A stretch of 64,000 nucleotides of DNA. Source: Chlorokybus atmophyticus. Its lineage: Eukaryota; Streptophyta; Chlorokybophyceae; Chlorokybales; Chlorokybaceae. Positions 51,058-61,559 of the stretch are shown here, in pieces. The notes beneath the pieces are model-generated. The model did no database searches. It was not told where the DNA came from and was given only the letters and a program-made list of their open reading frames with translations. Made by a program: the position numbers and the translations under genes. The stretch covers positions 181,893-245,892 of the forward strand of contig RHPI01003369.1 in assembly GCA_009103225.1 (NCBI GenBank). Direction: 5' to 3'. The stretch's first letter is position 1. Each line of letters starts with the position of its first letter.

Positions 51058-52593
51058 ATGAATGGCTTGAAGTTCACAATTGAACCACTCGACGTTGACA
51101 ACTACAACATATGGAGCGTGAAGATGGAGCTACTACTGGCCCACAAGGAGGTGTGGAAGTATGTGAATCCGGCGGAGGCAGTCCCTGTAGGCGAAGCGAG
51201 AGTCCGGGCAACACAATGGAGAAAAGCTTTATCTTTGATAGGCTTGCACATGGCTGATCATCACCAGGTGCTGGTGAAGGAGTGCACGAGTGCACAGGAG
51301 CTTTGGATGAAGTTGAATAGCCACTTCAAGTCGCGCAACATGGCGAGGAGACTGCAGCTGAGGCAGGAGCTCAACTCATTGCGCAAGGAGAGCGGGGAGC
51401 CCATTGTTAAGTTCATGGCGCGAGCAAAGGCGTTGTGGAGGGACTTGCTGGGTGTTGGCCACGAGCTCAAGGAAGTTGAGGTGGTGTGGGCTGTGCTCTC
51501 AGGTTTGCCCAAAGAGTACAGGGTTGTTGTCACTATCTTGGAGTCTGGGAAGGAAAACTTGTCAATGGATGGGGTGACACCAATGCTTCTTCAAGAAGAG
51601 CAGCGCTTGTAGAAGGAGGACGATGATGGAGAGGGAGCACCTGGAGGTGCTATGGCATTCACGTCATCAACGAAGCATTATGTGAGGAAGGGCGTTCGAG
51701 GCATCAACGTGGAGTGTTGGCACTGCGGGGAGCGTGGTCACATAAAGATGAAGTGTCCCAAGTTGAAGAAGGCTGATGGTGAGCATCGAGCGGTTGCTTT
51801 CCATGCATTGGATGAGGGAGCGGAGTATCCTGGGTGGGTGCTGGACACGGGAGCGAACAGGCATCTCACAAGCGATAGGAGCAAGCTTGCCAACCTCACT
51901 CCTTTGACTGAGCCAGTTACGGCGGATTTTGGGAACCGGCAGATGCTGGAAGCTGTTGCAAAGGGAGATGCCAATCTAAGGTGCAAGGTTGGTTGTATGG
52001 TGAAGGAGGTTGTGCTTAGGGATCAACTGTATGTGCCAGGTGCATGTGCTAATTTGTTCTCAGTACGTAGAGCCACGATAGTTGGTGCAAGGGCTATGTT
52101 TGATGCGGACAAGGCTCGTATAGAGCTTGGCGGTGTCACGCATGTAGTAGGCATCAACAGGAGTGGACTCTACTATATGGAGGAGGACGGTGCGCACAAG
52201 GTTGTTGCAAAGACAAGGGTGGTCGAGAAGACAGCGTTTAAGACACCACAAGGTCATGGCAACAAGGAGGAGGCACAAAAGGTTGCTGTCACAAGGAGCT
52301 CGGAGACCGTGGGAGCTGCAAAGAGCTACAAGGAAGCGCTGGCGAGCAAGGTGCAGCAAGTAAAGGTTAGCAAGGAGCATGTGCATCAAGAGCATCACAG
52401 AGACAAGGGCAAGAAGTTGAAGGCCAACCAAGGGGCCCAAGTTGCTGTGAAGGACAAGGTGTTCTCTATAAATAAATTTTAAGCTTTGGTGGGAAACGTG
52501 GAGGAGCTGGAGCAAGAGGAGGTAAAGACCTTCTGTGCCATCGTTCGGAAGAAGAAGAGAAGCAAGGATTGCCAACATGTTGGAGGTGTTTAA
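51058..52593 (+). pseudogene. Copia gag-protease frame with in-frame stops
   Basis: One reading frame runs from the ATG at 51058 with a TAG at 51610-51612 and a TAA at 52480-52482, ending in a TAA at 52591-52593. The first part (184 residues) is Copia gag with the DUF4219/UBN2-like start (FTIEPLDVDNYNIWSVKMEL). After the TAG the same frame gives a CCHC zinc knuckle (CWHCGERGHIKMKC, spacing C-X2-C-X4-H-X4-C) and an aspartic protease start (WVLDTGANRHLT), followed by a Lys/Gln-rich region. The amber stop sits between gag and the knuckle, where a gag stop would not normally be. It may be a nonsense mutation or be read through. No pol follows. Confidence 0.85.
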
Positions 52594-52615
52594 GACCAAG
52601 CTGCCTGCGTGAGAG

Positions 52616-53032
52616 TGTTGAAGGTATCACATGGGTGATGCTTGTATCCGGTCAGCTTGCCCTCCATACATGAGTCGAGAGTCGATGGTATGGGCTGAGC
52701 ACGTGGACTCCGGACTTAGCAAGACGGTCGAGCCAGGACGGACTCCGGATCAGATGCTGAGTAGAGCATTGGGAGAAACCGCGTAGCGTTATGAATACGT
52801 AAGCTTAGCAGGCGTGGCTTAGCTTGTTGGAAAGCTCTAGTCGTGAGCTAAATAGCGCAACTTAGAGCGCGTTGAAAATTTGCGTATTGTGCACGCGGTG
52901 CTTGCAAATGTAGACGTGTGTACAAAATGGCGGGGTATAAAACCCCTGGACTTGTATGGCATTAATGACAGTAGCAGTCATGCTCTTGTGTTGATGTTGT
53001 TGGCGTGTCACTTGCATGTGTGTATGTCAGCA
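52616..53032 (+). repeat. 3' LTR of Copia element
   Basis: 417 bp, the same length as the 5' LTR, with about 6% divergence by eye. The sequence just upstream (GTGAGAG) is a poor polypurine tract. Confidence 0.93.
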
Positions 53033-53107
53033 GGTACAGGTTGGTTAGGTTAAGTCTTTTTTGCCTAATGGGTATGTAACTGACAGATACCTGTCCGTCC
53101 AAGTCAA

Positions 53108-53353
53108 TCTCTTTGCGTAAACGGCCGGGGACGGCCGTGTATATTCAGGCACGTGTAACGAGATTACAGGTGGACTGAGCCACGACAGTTCAAATAAGTA
53201 TCCTCAGGTGCAAGGCCGTGGCCGATATTTAGTCGCCCGTGCACCTGAGGATACCCATTTAGGCTCTCGTGGATCAGTCCACTTATAATCTCCATACAGA
53301 GACCTGAGTATAATAGCCGTCACCATTGGTCGGTGGCCGTCTGCATAAAGGGA
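53108..53353. repeat. Foldback element, about 245 bp
   Basis: Long imperfect inverted repeat. The inner arms share GTATCCTCAGGTGCA and GTGGACTGA-CCACGA. The outer arms share GCAGACGGCC / GCGTAAACGGCC and the CTCTTT end. It starts about 75 bp right of the Copia element. Confidence 0.65.
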
Positions 53354-53527
53354 CTGACCCTAACTGATGGGTACCTGTAAGGTACTGATCAGTTGAGCAA
53401 AGGGCACTTGCTCTAGGTAACTGATACCCAACAGTTAGGCACAGGCGACTTTACGTAAAAAGTATTTAACTGTCAGGTACTTGTACAGTATCTTATAGGA
53501 TCTGACATTACTTTTGAAGGTACTAAC

Positions 53528-54050
53528 TGTAACGAGAAGGTACATTAAATTACTATAAATCGATCTTAAAAGCACCAAGTCTTTTGTGGTCGAGTGGGCC
53601 GTGACATTGGTCATCGGAGCTTGAGACCCGGGTTCGATTCCTGCCTTGCACACGAATTCCATGGTTGTTGTTTCTCAGTCCAGTAACATCGTAAATGGTC
53701 ACCTCATAAGTGCCATCCTTGATGGGTTGCGACACCTGATGGCATTCGTGCCGGCAGGGCGCGACCTGCCTGTCGCGATGCAACCTGTGGGGCCGGCAGC
53801 GGTGCGCTATGCGCGCGTTGACCGGTATGGGCCTTTAGGCCCATACCGGTCAAAATTAGCCGGTTCTTGGGCGGTGGGGCCGGTGACCGACCCTAATCAG
53901 ACCCCTGGGATGATTCCCCAGCTGATGGGAGCCAGCTGCCGAGGACGTCAGCGTTCTTAAGTGGGGGGGAATGTAACGGGAAGGTACATTAAACTACCAT
54001 AAATCGACCATAAAAGCACCAAGTCTTTTGTGGTCGAGTGGGCTGTGACA
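53528..54050 (+). mobile_element. Terminal-repeat retrotransposon in miniature (TRIM)
   Basis: 523 bp with 79-bp direct terminal repeats at 53528-53606 and 53972-54050. Both start TGTAACG and end GTGACA, and they differ at about 6 positions. A primer-site-like TGGTCATCGGAGC (53608-53620) follows the left repeat; it resembles the common initiator-Met primer site TGGTATCAGAGC. A polypurine tract AAGTGGGGGGGAA (53959-53971) directly precedes the right repeat. Flanks CTAAC (53523-53527) and TTAAC (54051-54055) match in 4 of 5 bases, as expected of a target duplication. The interior has no retroelement coding domain. Confidence 0.82.
53819..53852. repeat. Perfect 16-bp inverted repeat inside TRIM
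   Basis: TGACCGGTATGGGCCT, a TT centre, then its exact complement. It lies in the middle of the miniature element's interior and could form an RNA hairpin. Confidence 0.9.
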
Positions 54051-54165
54051 TTAACAGATACCGTTCATACTGTGAGAGAGAGACGGCATGTCACAAGCAG
54101 AATTGCCATTTAAAAGGATAAACATCAATTAACACATTACATGCTGTTGCTATAGTATACTGTGA

Positions 54166-54166
<1 letters not shown>

Positions 54167-54198
<32 letters not shown>
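54167..54198. repeat. (CTA)n microsatellite
   Basis: Uninterrupted CTA repeat of about 10 units, with a further broken CTA stretch to about 54212. Confidence 0.95.
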
Positions 54199-54199
<1 letters not shown>

Positions 54200-54373
54200 G
54201 TACTACTACTCCACTACCCTCCACCACTTACACTAAGTCCTCAACTAAGTCGCCGCTCCTCCGCTTCTGCGCCGTCGCTTCTCCTCCGCCTCCGCCGCCT
54301 TGTCGTCGCTCTAGCACCTGCGCCTGGCCTGCTCAGCAAGCAGAGCGATTAGGCTGTTACACAACACAACGGC

Positions 54374-54376
<3 letters not shown>

Positions 54377-54427
<51 letters not shown>
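54377..54427. repeat. (AC)n microsatellite
   Basis: Perfect AC dinucleotide repeat, about 25 units. Confidence 0.97.
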
Positions 54428-54429
<2 letters not shown>

Positions 54430-57400
54430 TTCACCTACTATGCCATTGCCGCCGCCGCCGCCCCCTAGCCTGGGCTGGCCTGATCGGCCTGATTTGCTCG
54501 GCAAGAAGAGCAGTATGACGCTACGCTATTGCGCTCAACACAACGGCATTCACATGTATACAAACGCAAAACGTCACCTACCGTGCCATGGTCGCTGGAG
54601 CCGCCGCACACCTGCCCAACTTGCTTAAAGCCGTTGTGCGTTTGAAGCACTGCTACTTGGCAGCAGCAGTGTGTAAACGTGCAACGACTTCAATGGCGCT
54701 ATTGCACAATGAAATGTAAAACTGTGCCATCGTACTTGTATCCACATAAACTTATGGTACCATCGCAATTGTACCATAATTCCATTAAGTGTTTCAGTTA
54801 ACTGTTCCAGACTGATATGTTATTGTCCCACCTTGCCGCCATCGCTCGTCCCTTAATTTAGGACTAAGCTGAGACTTGCTTACCAATAAAGGCATGTCGC
54901 CGCCGCGGGCTTTGTACGGTTGGTGGCCGGCCGCCAGTAAAAGAGGACTGACGGGTATCATTAGTCGCCATAAGGGGCCCGAGAGGTCACCTAATTGCTA
55001 CCATAAGTAAGTCGCCGCCGCGGGTCCTGTATAATCGGCGGTTAGCCGTCATCACAATTTGCTCAAAGATCATCAACGACAAGCAATAGTCCGATATCAA
55101 GTACGACAAGCGGCCAGCCATTACGAATTTGTCCATTATATGCATTGGCAGTCCACTCAGTCTCTTTATGGCCCAAGTCGTTAGGGTCCGCTACGGTCAG
55201 GTTGGGTCAGTCCCTCAGTCCCTAAGCAGTCATGCCGAAAGATTTGCAACGATAAGCACTTGAATGAAAGAACAACAACAATAAGAGAGCTGTGTTGCAC
55301 TTGCTGTTGCAAGGTGTTCTACTGTGCTGCATATTTGGGAAGCGTTTCGCCAAAGGCTTTGCAAGTGACCGCGAGCTAGAGGCAGCCAAGGCAAGCTCAG
55401 CGTGTAAAGCTCGATAGTGCTTTATGCCATCTGTCAAGCGCGTAGTCGTTTGGACGCTATGGTCACTCAACCCAACTGCGCGCACATTGACGTCATGCAG
55501 GGCAGTAAGAGTGCGTGCCATTGCTGCGAGCACTACATGCCCTCTTATGTGGCTCATATCCCTACAAGTCACACAATCAGAGATACGGACACTGATTGCC
55601 AATATGTGCTGTCTGTGCAATTGCACTTACTGGCATCTATGCTTTGGGGAATATATGTCCCTAAACTTACACTATGATGTAGAAAGGTGTGCCGATCGCG
55701 CTTTCACCTGTCCGAAGGCAGTACACCTTGAGCAAATTGTTGCCCTGCAAATGCACACAAAGACTACAATTACTCCCTAAGGCCAATGCTTGATGTGCAT
55801 GCGTGCAGAGCAACACGCAACCAACCTGAGTGCAGCCAGCAGGTGATTCTCGCGCTCTACACCATGTGCGGAATGGAGCAGACAGAAAGCGAGCTTCTTG
55901 CACATAATGTAACGCTATTACTTGCAATTGTCCTTCTCAAGCAGGACTGGCGTGTTACATTGGCAATGTGAAGCAGACGGCCAGCAGGCTTCCAACGCAA
56001 GGCGGAACGCTGTCAATTGTCCATTAAGCGGGATTGGTGTGTTAAATTGGCCATGTGAAAATCATAGTTGCACCATACGGCATACGGTATGCATTGCAAA
56101 TTAGTGTATGGTATATACGGGGATGCATTATAGGCCGTCTTTGCATACGGCAATTATACGTGCACATAATGCTGTTACATATATGGTAATCCACTTTTTT
56201 TGCACTTTCCCACCGCCAGAAAGATGCCCTTGCCCCGAGTTTGAGGCTATTGCGCAACGCGCGCCACCGGCAATTCACAATTTGGTGACACGCGGTGTAA
56301 ATGGCTTGAAACACGGATTTTCTGGTTGTGGATCAGTAAAAGGCCTTGAAATACGCGCATGCAATCAGTATGCATTACAGTTTCTGTAATGCGTGTATGT
56401 ACGCGTATGCAATGAACTTGTAAGCCGTATGGTGCAATTATGGCGAAAACTGCAATGCAATGGCAAGCGTTGGCAACGAGCTTGCATGCACAGTTAACAG
56501 CATTCGTTTGCATTACTGTTGTCATGATTCGCGTTGCACAAACAGGTCCATCCATAATAGGGTTCAACTGACAACCCTAGCAGAAGAAGCTAGTGCTAAC
56601 ATACAGTGCAAGCAGCTTACTCGCTTCACCTCACTTTGCTCATTTCCGAAGCTACTATTGTGACAGTCAACTTGACCAGGAACGTTGTTTAGTAGCGTCT
56701 TTATGATATTGGAGCTGAAACTCTGTCTTGGTAGCAGGCAAAGCCGCTAACGGCTGCGCCAGGACGCCCGGTACGTCGCATGTACTCCGCAAGCGCTTGC
56801 TGTCGTCGAAGCCATGGCGGGCGGCAGCTGGCGCATGCGGCAATGGCGATGCTGTGTGCTGACAGCGTCGCAGACCGTTCGTTTACCACCACCACCTGCC
56901 GTGCTGTCCGCAACAACCACCACACTTGCACTGTCAACAACTACATCGACGCCGACATTATCGTGCGCACCAGGGAGCAAAACGACTTCCGTAGCAGCTT
57001 CCCTTATTCTCTCAACACGTCCACCGGAAGTGTTGACGCTACTGGCAGTGATTGCGTGATTGCGTCACACAAACGGTGCGGCACATCACGCATGACAACA
57101 ACAAATTGGGCCTACGATTCCTAATCATGTGATGTTTTTGTGTGGGTTACAAACTTTCTCAGGTGGACACGTCCAATGCAGCACCGGACTTGTCCGGTAC
57201 TCATGGCCCGTTGTCAACAGGACCTCAGCCTTGGGCCTGTCCTGCACCGGCCATCTACGACAGTCCACCCAACGAATCACACATACAATAAGATGATACC
57301 CAGGGAGGATCGATGGTGACCTCGCCGCATCTGTAGAATCTGAAGTGCGGCTCTGAATGCAAGGCTTGTGGCATGCGTCTGCCACAAGCTGCTTTGCCAC

Positions 57401-58500
57401 GCAAGGCGTGTGCTGTATTGTGAACTGACCAGTGGGCGGCGGCCTCGTCGCCAGCGGCAACGGCGACGAGGAGGACGAGGAGGACGAGGCTGAGAGCGCG
57501 GCTGTGGACAGTTTGCTGCGGCCAGGTGAGCTGGGCTGGTGCTAGGGCCAGTGGTTGTGGGCATGGTGCATGGTGTTTAGCGGCAGGGTGGAGGCTGCGT
57601 CTGTCTGTGTGTTGTTCTGTCTTGTGCTGTGGATGGCTTGGTGGATTTGCTAATTGAGTTGCTGGCATGGAATGTGTTTCGATCTCCAAGCTTCCGAAAT
57701 CACCTTGCTTTGGCATGCAAGCAGTCTGCGGCCAGTGGCAGTGGGCTAACGCAGCCAATCTGCAGCTTGCTGGCAATTGGTCTTGTTGACGCTCTGCGCC
57801 GCTGATCAGCGGCGTGCGGACATACTGCGAGGCTTGACTTTGCATCGTTAGATGGCAAGCAAGCAGTAACATCTGTGTATAGCTGTCCGCAGTGGGCCGG
57901 CATAGTGCATGTTGCTGAGCAGCTCCAGGCAGTCATTGTGGAGCGTTGGCGTCGAGAGGCGGCAGCTGCCGCCTCAGCGAAGGTCCTTTTTGCCAGCTGA
58001 GCAGCCGCAGCTTACAAGGAAAGCAGTGCGCCAAGCAGCGCATGTTGCAGCTGCTATCAACGATCGCAACCAGCAGGTAGCTTGCGGCCATGGCATCATA
58101 CATTCGATCTTTGCCTACATTTACAAAGCTTTTACGTTGAGTAGGATGACGCAAAGTGGTACACTCAAGCATGTTTTCGGCTGAGAAGAGAACACACATC
58201 TCCGTGCATGCTGTCGACAACTACACTCAGTGACATTGTTACCATCATCTGTGTGCTCAACAGCAAGCCTATTCATAATCTTTCTTGGTAGCGGCGTTCG
58301 CCTAGTTCCGTTTATTTCCACAATGCGTCTTGTTGTATGCAAGACACTAGCAATGTTAGCCTTGAACTTTCAGCGCAGCTTGCTGGCAGCCACCTGTGGT
58401 GTCAATGAGCTTGCACTGGAGCTTTACCGGCAGTGTACAAAGGCTAATGCATTACACATAAGGTTGATGAAACGAGCTAACGTTGTGCTGTTTGGGTTGC
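54430..58500. other. Intergenic, no gene recognised
   Basis: Open frames here (for example 55222-55626, 55417-55780, 57255-57872) have no family features and no coherent exon chains. The TACCATxxxxATGGTAC-like motifs near 54760 echo those at 49740-49820. The last part may hold the upstream region of the phosphatase gene at 58529. Confidence 0.5.
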
Positions 58501-58528
58501 AAAGACTGATAGTTCATCACCGTCAAGC

Positions 58529-61139
58529 ATGGAGGAGGTGGCTGTCAACAATCGCAATGACCGGCTTCGCGATTTGGTTGACAAGATGACGGGAACTAAC
58601 CTGGACAATCTAGAGGAAATCGAGCGCCCAGATGCGCCTGCCAGTGATGGAGAATCTGACCACCACACGCATCATCATAAGCGGAAACATGATAAGCATC
58701 CTGATGACGCCGCACGCCAGAAAGAGATCGCCAGACAAAGCATTCACAGGTAATGCAGCAGTTATGCTATGCCAGTTAGTATAATAGCCTTTTCATGGAT
58801 TGGTGTGAAGCTTACGATGCTGCGACCAGATGGCGGGAGCAAATGCGCTTTGAGCGTGGCTACCATCCAGAGAGCAAGCGTCTGGTACAGTTTGAGGGCA
58901 TCGACAACTTTCGCGATTTCAGTGGTACGTTACCACCCTACTACAAGCATATTGTTGCATATTGAAGCCGTGCGTCTGTAGGTGGTGCTTGATCTGCATT
59001 GCTTACTTCAATCTGCAGGTGCATTGAAGGGCAAAATTGCCCCTGGGAAGCTCTTTCGTTCAGGGAACCCTGGAGGTGCAACAGATGCTGACATCCAGCG
59101 CCTGATGTACGATTTTCGCATTATGGAACTGGTAGGTAAAATGCTGTCAGTGTTACCATGTTAATCAGACTGAGTTTCTGTGGGTAATGTGGAGGCAACG
59201 TACGGCCATACTGCTGTGATGCGTGTCAACAAAGACTGTGACTGCATTAGTGTTCCCTTCTGGTTGAGCAGCTGGACTTGCGCAATCCTGAGGAGATCAA
59301 GGATGACGCTAAGTTCGTCAGCGGTGAATTATTCAAGTACTTCCATCTCATGGTAAGCTGAGGGCATTCAGAGCCAGAGCCTGACTACATGTGCAAATAT
59401 TCAGAAGTTGCATCCCAAAGGTGAGGTAGTGTAACAAATGGTGCTTTGGTAGGTGTTCTCTAAGGACCGCTTTGGTTCTGAAGGCATACATCCGGACCTT
59501 AAACTTGAAGACATTTATAAGCCTATGCATGAGCCGTTCTACCGCTTTGGCAGGTACCGCCGCATCATCATTATCAGGTAGTACCCAGGTAGAACTGGAT
59601 GCATGTTACACAGCCAGGCACAGTCAGGCAGCACTTGTGGATGCACACCGTGTTATAGGCTCAGCTATGATGTCCATGTTTGACGCATAAACTTGTGTAG
59701 CAACTGACTGGCCCGAGACGCATGACACCCTTTTGTGTCTTGATTTGCTGCTGGCAAACAATAGTGAGCACCTTTTGCGTGTGGTTTGTTGCATCACAGG
59801 CGACGCAAGCAGCGACGCTCGTTTGAAGAGCAGGAAGTTCAGCTGAACCTGCCAGAGCCTGTTCGGCGAGTTGTAAGCGTGACTGACATCAATGACAGTG
59901 GGTATGGCACTGATGACTCTATCAACAGCGCGGTACGTCATGGCGTTGCCGTAATTGTTTTTATAACTGTCATCTACTTGTGAATGTCTACAACTCATGT
60001 ACAGCATTACAGCGGTGGTGAACATTGCAACTGTTTGCACACACAGGTGGAGCGTCTTCCCCCGCCACAAAACCCATACCGCAAGGATGGGGCGCGCATT
60101 CGGCATGCAGTGTCCATGTTGGACAAGGCCAAGTACACGCAGGGCATGATGAAGCGCCTGAGCGTCCGCAAGCTGGCACTGTCAGGACTCTACTATCTGT
60201 ACTCGGAACAGAAGGCCAAGTCAGTGGTGCTGGAAGAGGTATGAGTGCAATGGTTTAGATAGCGCTTGCTTGTGCTTCATGGCCATGGTCATGTTCGTAA
60301 CTGTGTGCAATATTCATTCTGTTTTACGATTGAACATGCGGCAACTTTCTGCGTTCCCTAGCTATGATGCATGTGACAGGGCAGATTTGATGCTGGATTT
60401 CTACCTATCCTCTGAGCAGCAATTGAGTTGTGCTTTGGTATGGTTGGGCTTCAGGTGAACAAGGGTGGGCTCACGCTGCTCAATGAGCTCATTGTTGACA
60501 CAGCAAAGACGGAGGTTTGCGCGGCGCTGCGTGTTGTGTGCTCCGCACTGGAGAGAAACAATCCGCTACTGCTCTACTGCAAAGCTGGCAAAGACCGGAC
60601 AGGTAATAGCACTGCATCACCAAGTGTCTAAATAGCACTTCAAACGCATATGTGGTGCTGGTTGTGGGCTTACATGTGGGGGACACATGCAGGATTCACC
60701 TCCATGCTCATCTTGTCCATACTGGGCGCAAGCGATGAAGAGATTCTCGCGGACTACACCCTGAGCAATGAGAGCGAGGCGGCTTGGAAAACGGACCACA
60801 CTGGAGGTGGTCCCAAGGTTGAGGGCCTGGACATGGCCGGCTTCACCGGTGCACCTCCACAGGTAACAGAGAGAAAGGACATGGCAATCTTGTTGCATGT
60901 ATGTGCGCTGGCACAAGTGGTGTGCATGTGCGCGAGCATGTGCATGTGCGTGTGTGGTTGTGCACCGCATGTCACATGCAGTGCGCATACTGAACAGTTT
61001 TGTTGGCTTGCCCCAGGTCATGCAAAATACCCTGCAGTATATGCGGAAACAGTACGGCTCGGTTATGGGCTACCTTGATGCGATTGGGTTCAACTCGTCA
61101 TGGCGAGAGCGACTGCGCAAGAATCTGCTTAAAAGTTAG
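58529..61139 (+). CDS. CX5R tyrosine/dual-specificity phosphatase-like protein
   Basis: Ten exons in phase: 58529-58749, 58788-58924, 59019-59131, 59272-59352, 59453-59577 (or 59553), 59800-59932, 60047-60238, 60455-60602, 60693-60862 and 61017-61139, about 480 residues. The fold follows the Y_phosphatase3 (bacterial-LipA-like) group: an N-terminal FEGIDNFRDFSG, GKLFRSGNPGGATDADIQRL, LDLRNPEEI, and the active-site loop YCKAGKDRTGFTSML, with catalytic Cys and Arg in CX5R. The usual His before the Cys is Tyr. A linker of about 60 residues (RRKQRRSFEEQ...YGTDDSINSA) separates the LDLR part from the catalytic loop. The family removes phosphate from phosphotyrosine or phosphoinositides; no substrate is implied here. 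The N-terminus has a His/Lys-rich low-complexity stretch. Confidence 0.87.
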
Positions 61140-61559
61140 CTAATCAGTCGCATGGCTACATTTACCAGGTTAGTAAGTAGCAGCTACAGCTATAGTTGCT
61201 AACCTATTGCTTTGAACACGCGCCTGTGTCAGTGACCATCCCTCATCACCAAAGAATGGTTGCTGTTTCCTCCTTTTGTGACTAGCACATCATGCTCAGG
61301 ATTACAACCACACTGCCCTGCCGCTTGGATATGGCATATCATATGTTGTTATGTGTAAGCGTGTCAACACGCATGGATATATGTGGTGATGACGCAAGAA
61401 CAATGAAGAGAGTATACGTGAGAGTACAGGCATTGGACTTGGTGCAGGGCGCTGCGACTGGTGTGTCATTGGTTTTAACACCGGTTACACTCATCAATAG
61501 TGGATGTGCACACTGCATATCAACTATAGTGTGGCACAACACGCCAGCTGTTGTTTAGG

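Larger units (their letters stand above)
50512..53032 (+). mobile_element. Copia-type LTR retrotransposon, non-autonomous
   Basis: Complete element: 417-bp LTRs at 50512-50928 and 52616-53032, both starting TGTTGAAGG and ending CA, flanked by a perfect 5-bp target duplication GGTAC (50507-50511 and 53033-53037). The LTRs differ at about 25 positions by eye, so the insertion is not recent. The sequence just after the 5' LTR (GGTTATGGGGCAAC, 50929) resembles the primer site of Drosophila copia, which uses an internal fragment of initiator-Met tRNA. The interior (about 1.7 kb) encodes gag and protease only. No integrase, reverse transcriptase or RNase H is present, so it must rely on another element's enzymes. 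Confidence 0.93.

Noticed and set aside
51652-52482. A host zinc-knuckle protein gene
   Set aside because: The CCHC motif and protease lie in frame with gag between matched LTRs, so it belongs to the Copia element.
53580-53651. A functional tRNA gene
   Set aside because: A and B boxes have correct spacing, but the first seven and the 3' acceptor bases cannot pair, and half lies in an LTR.
57255-57872. Minus-strand 205-residue frame
   Set aside because: Composition looks non-coding, with no domain, no splice context and an overlapping alternative frame of similar length.
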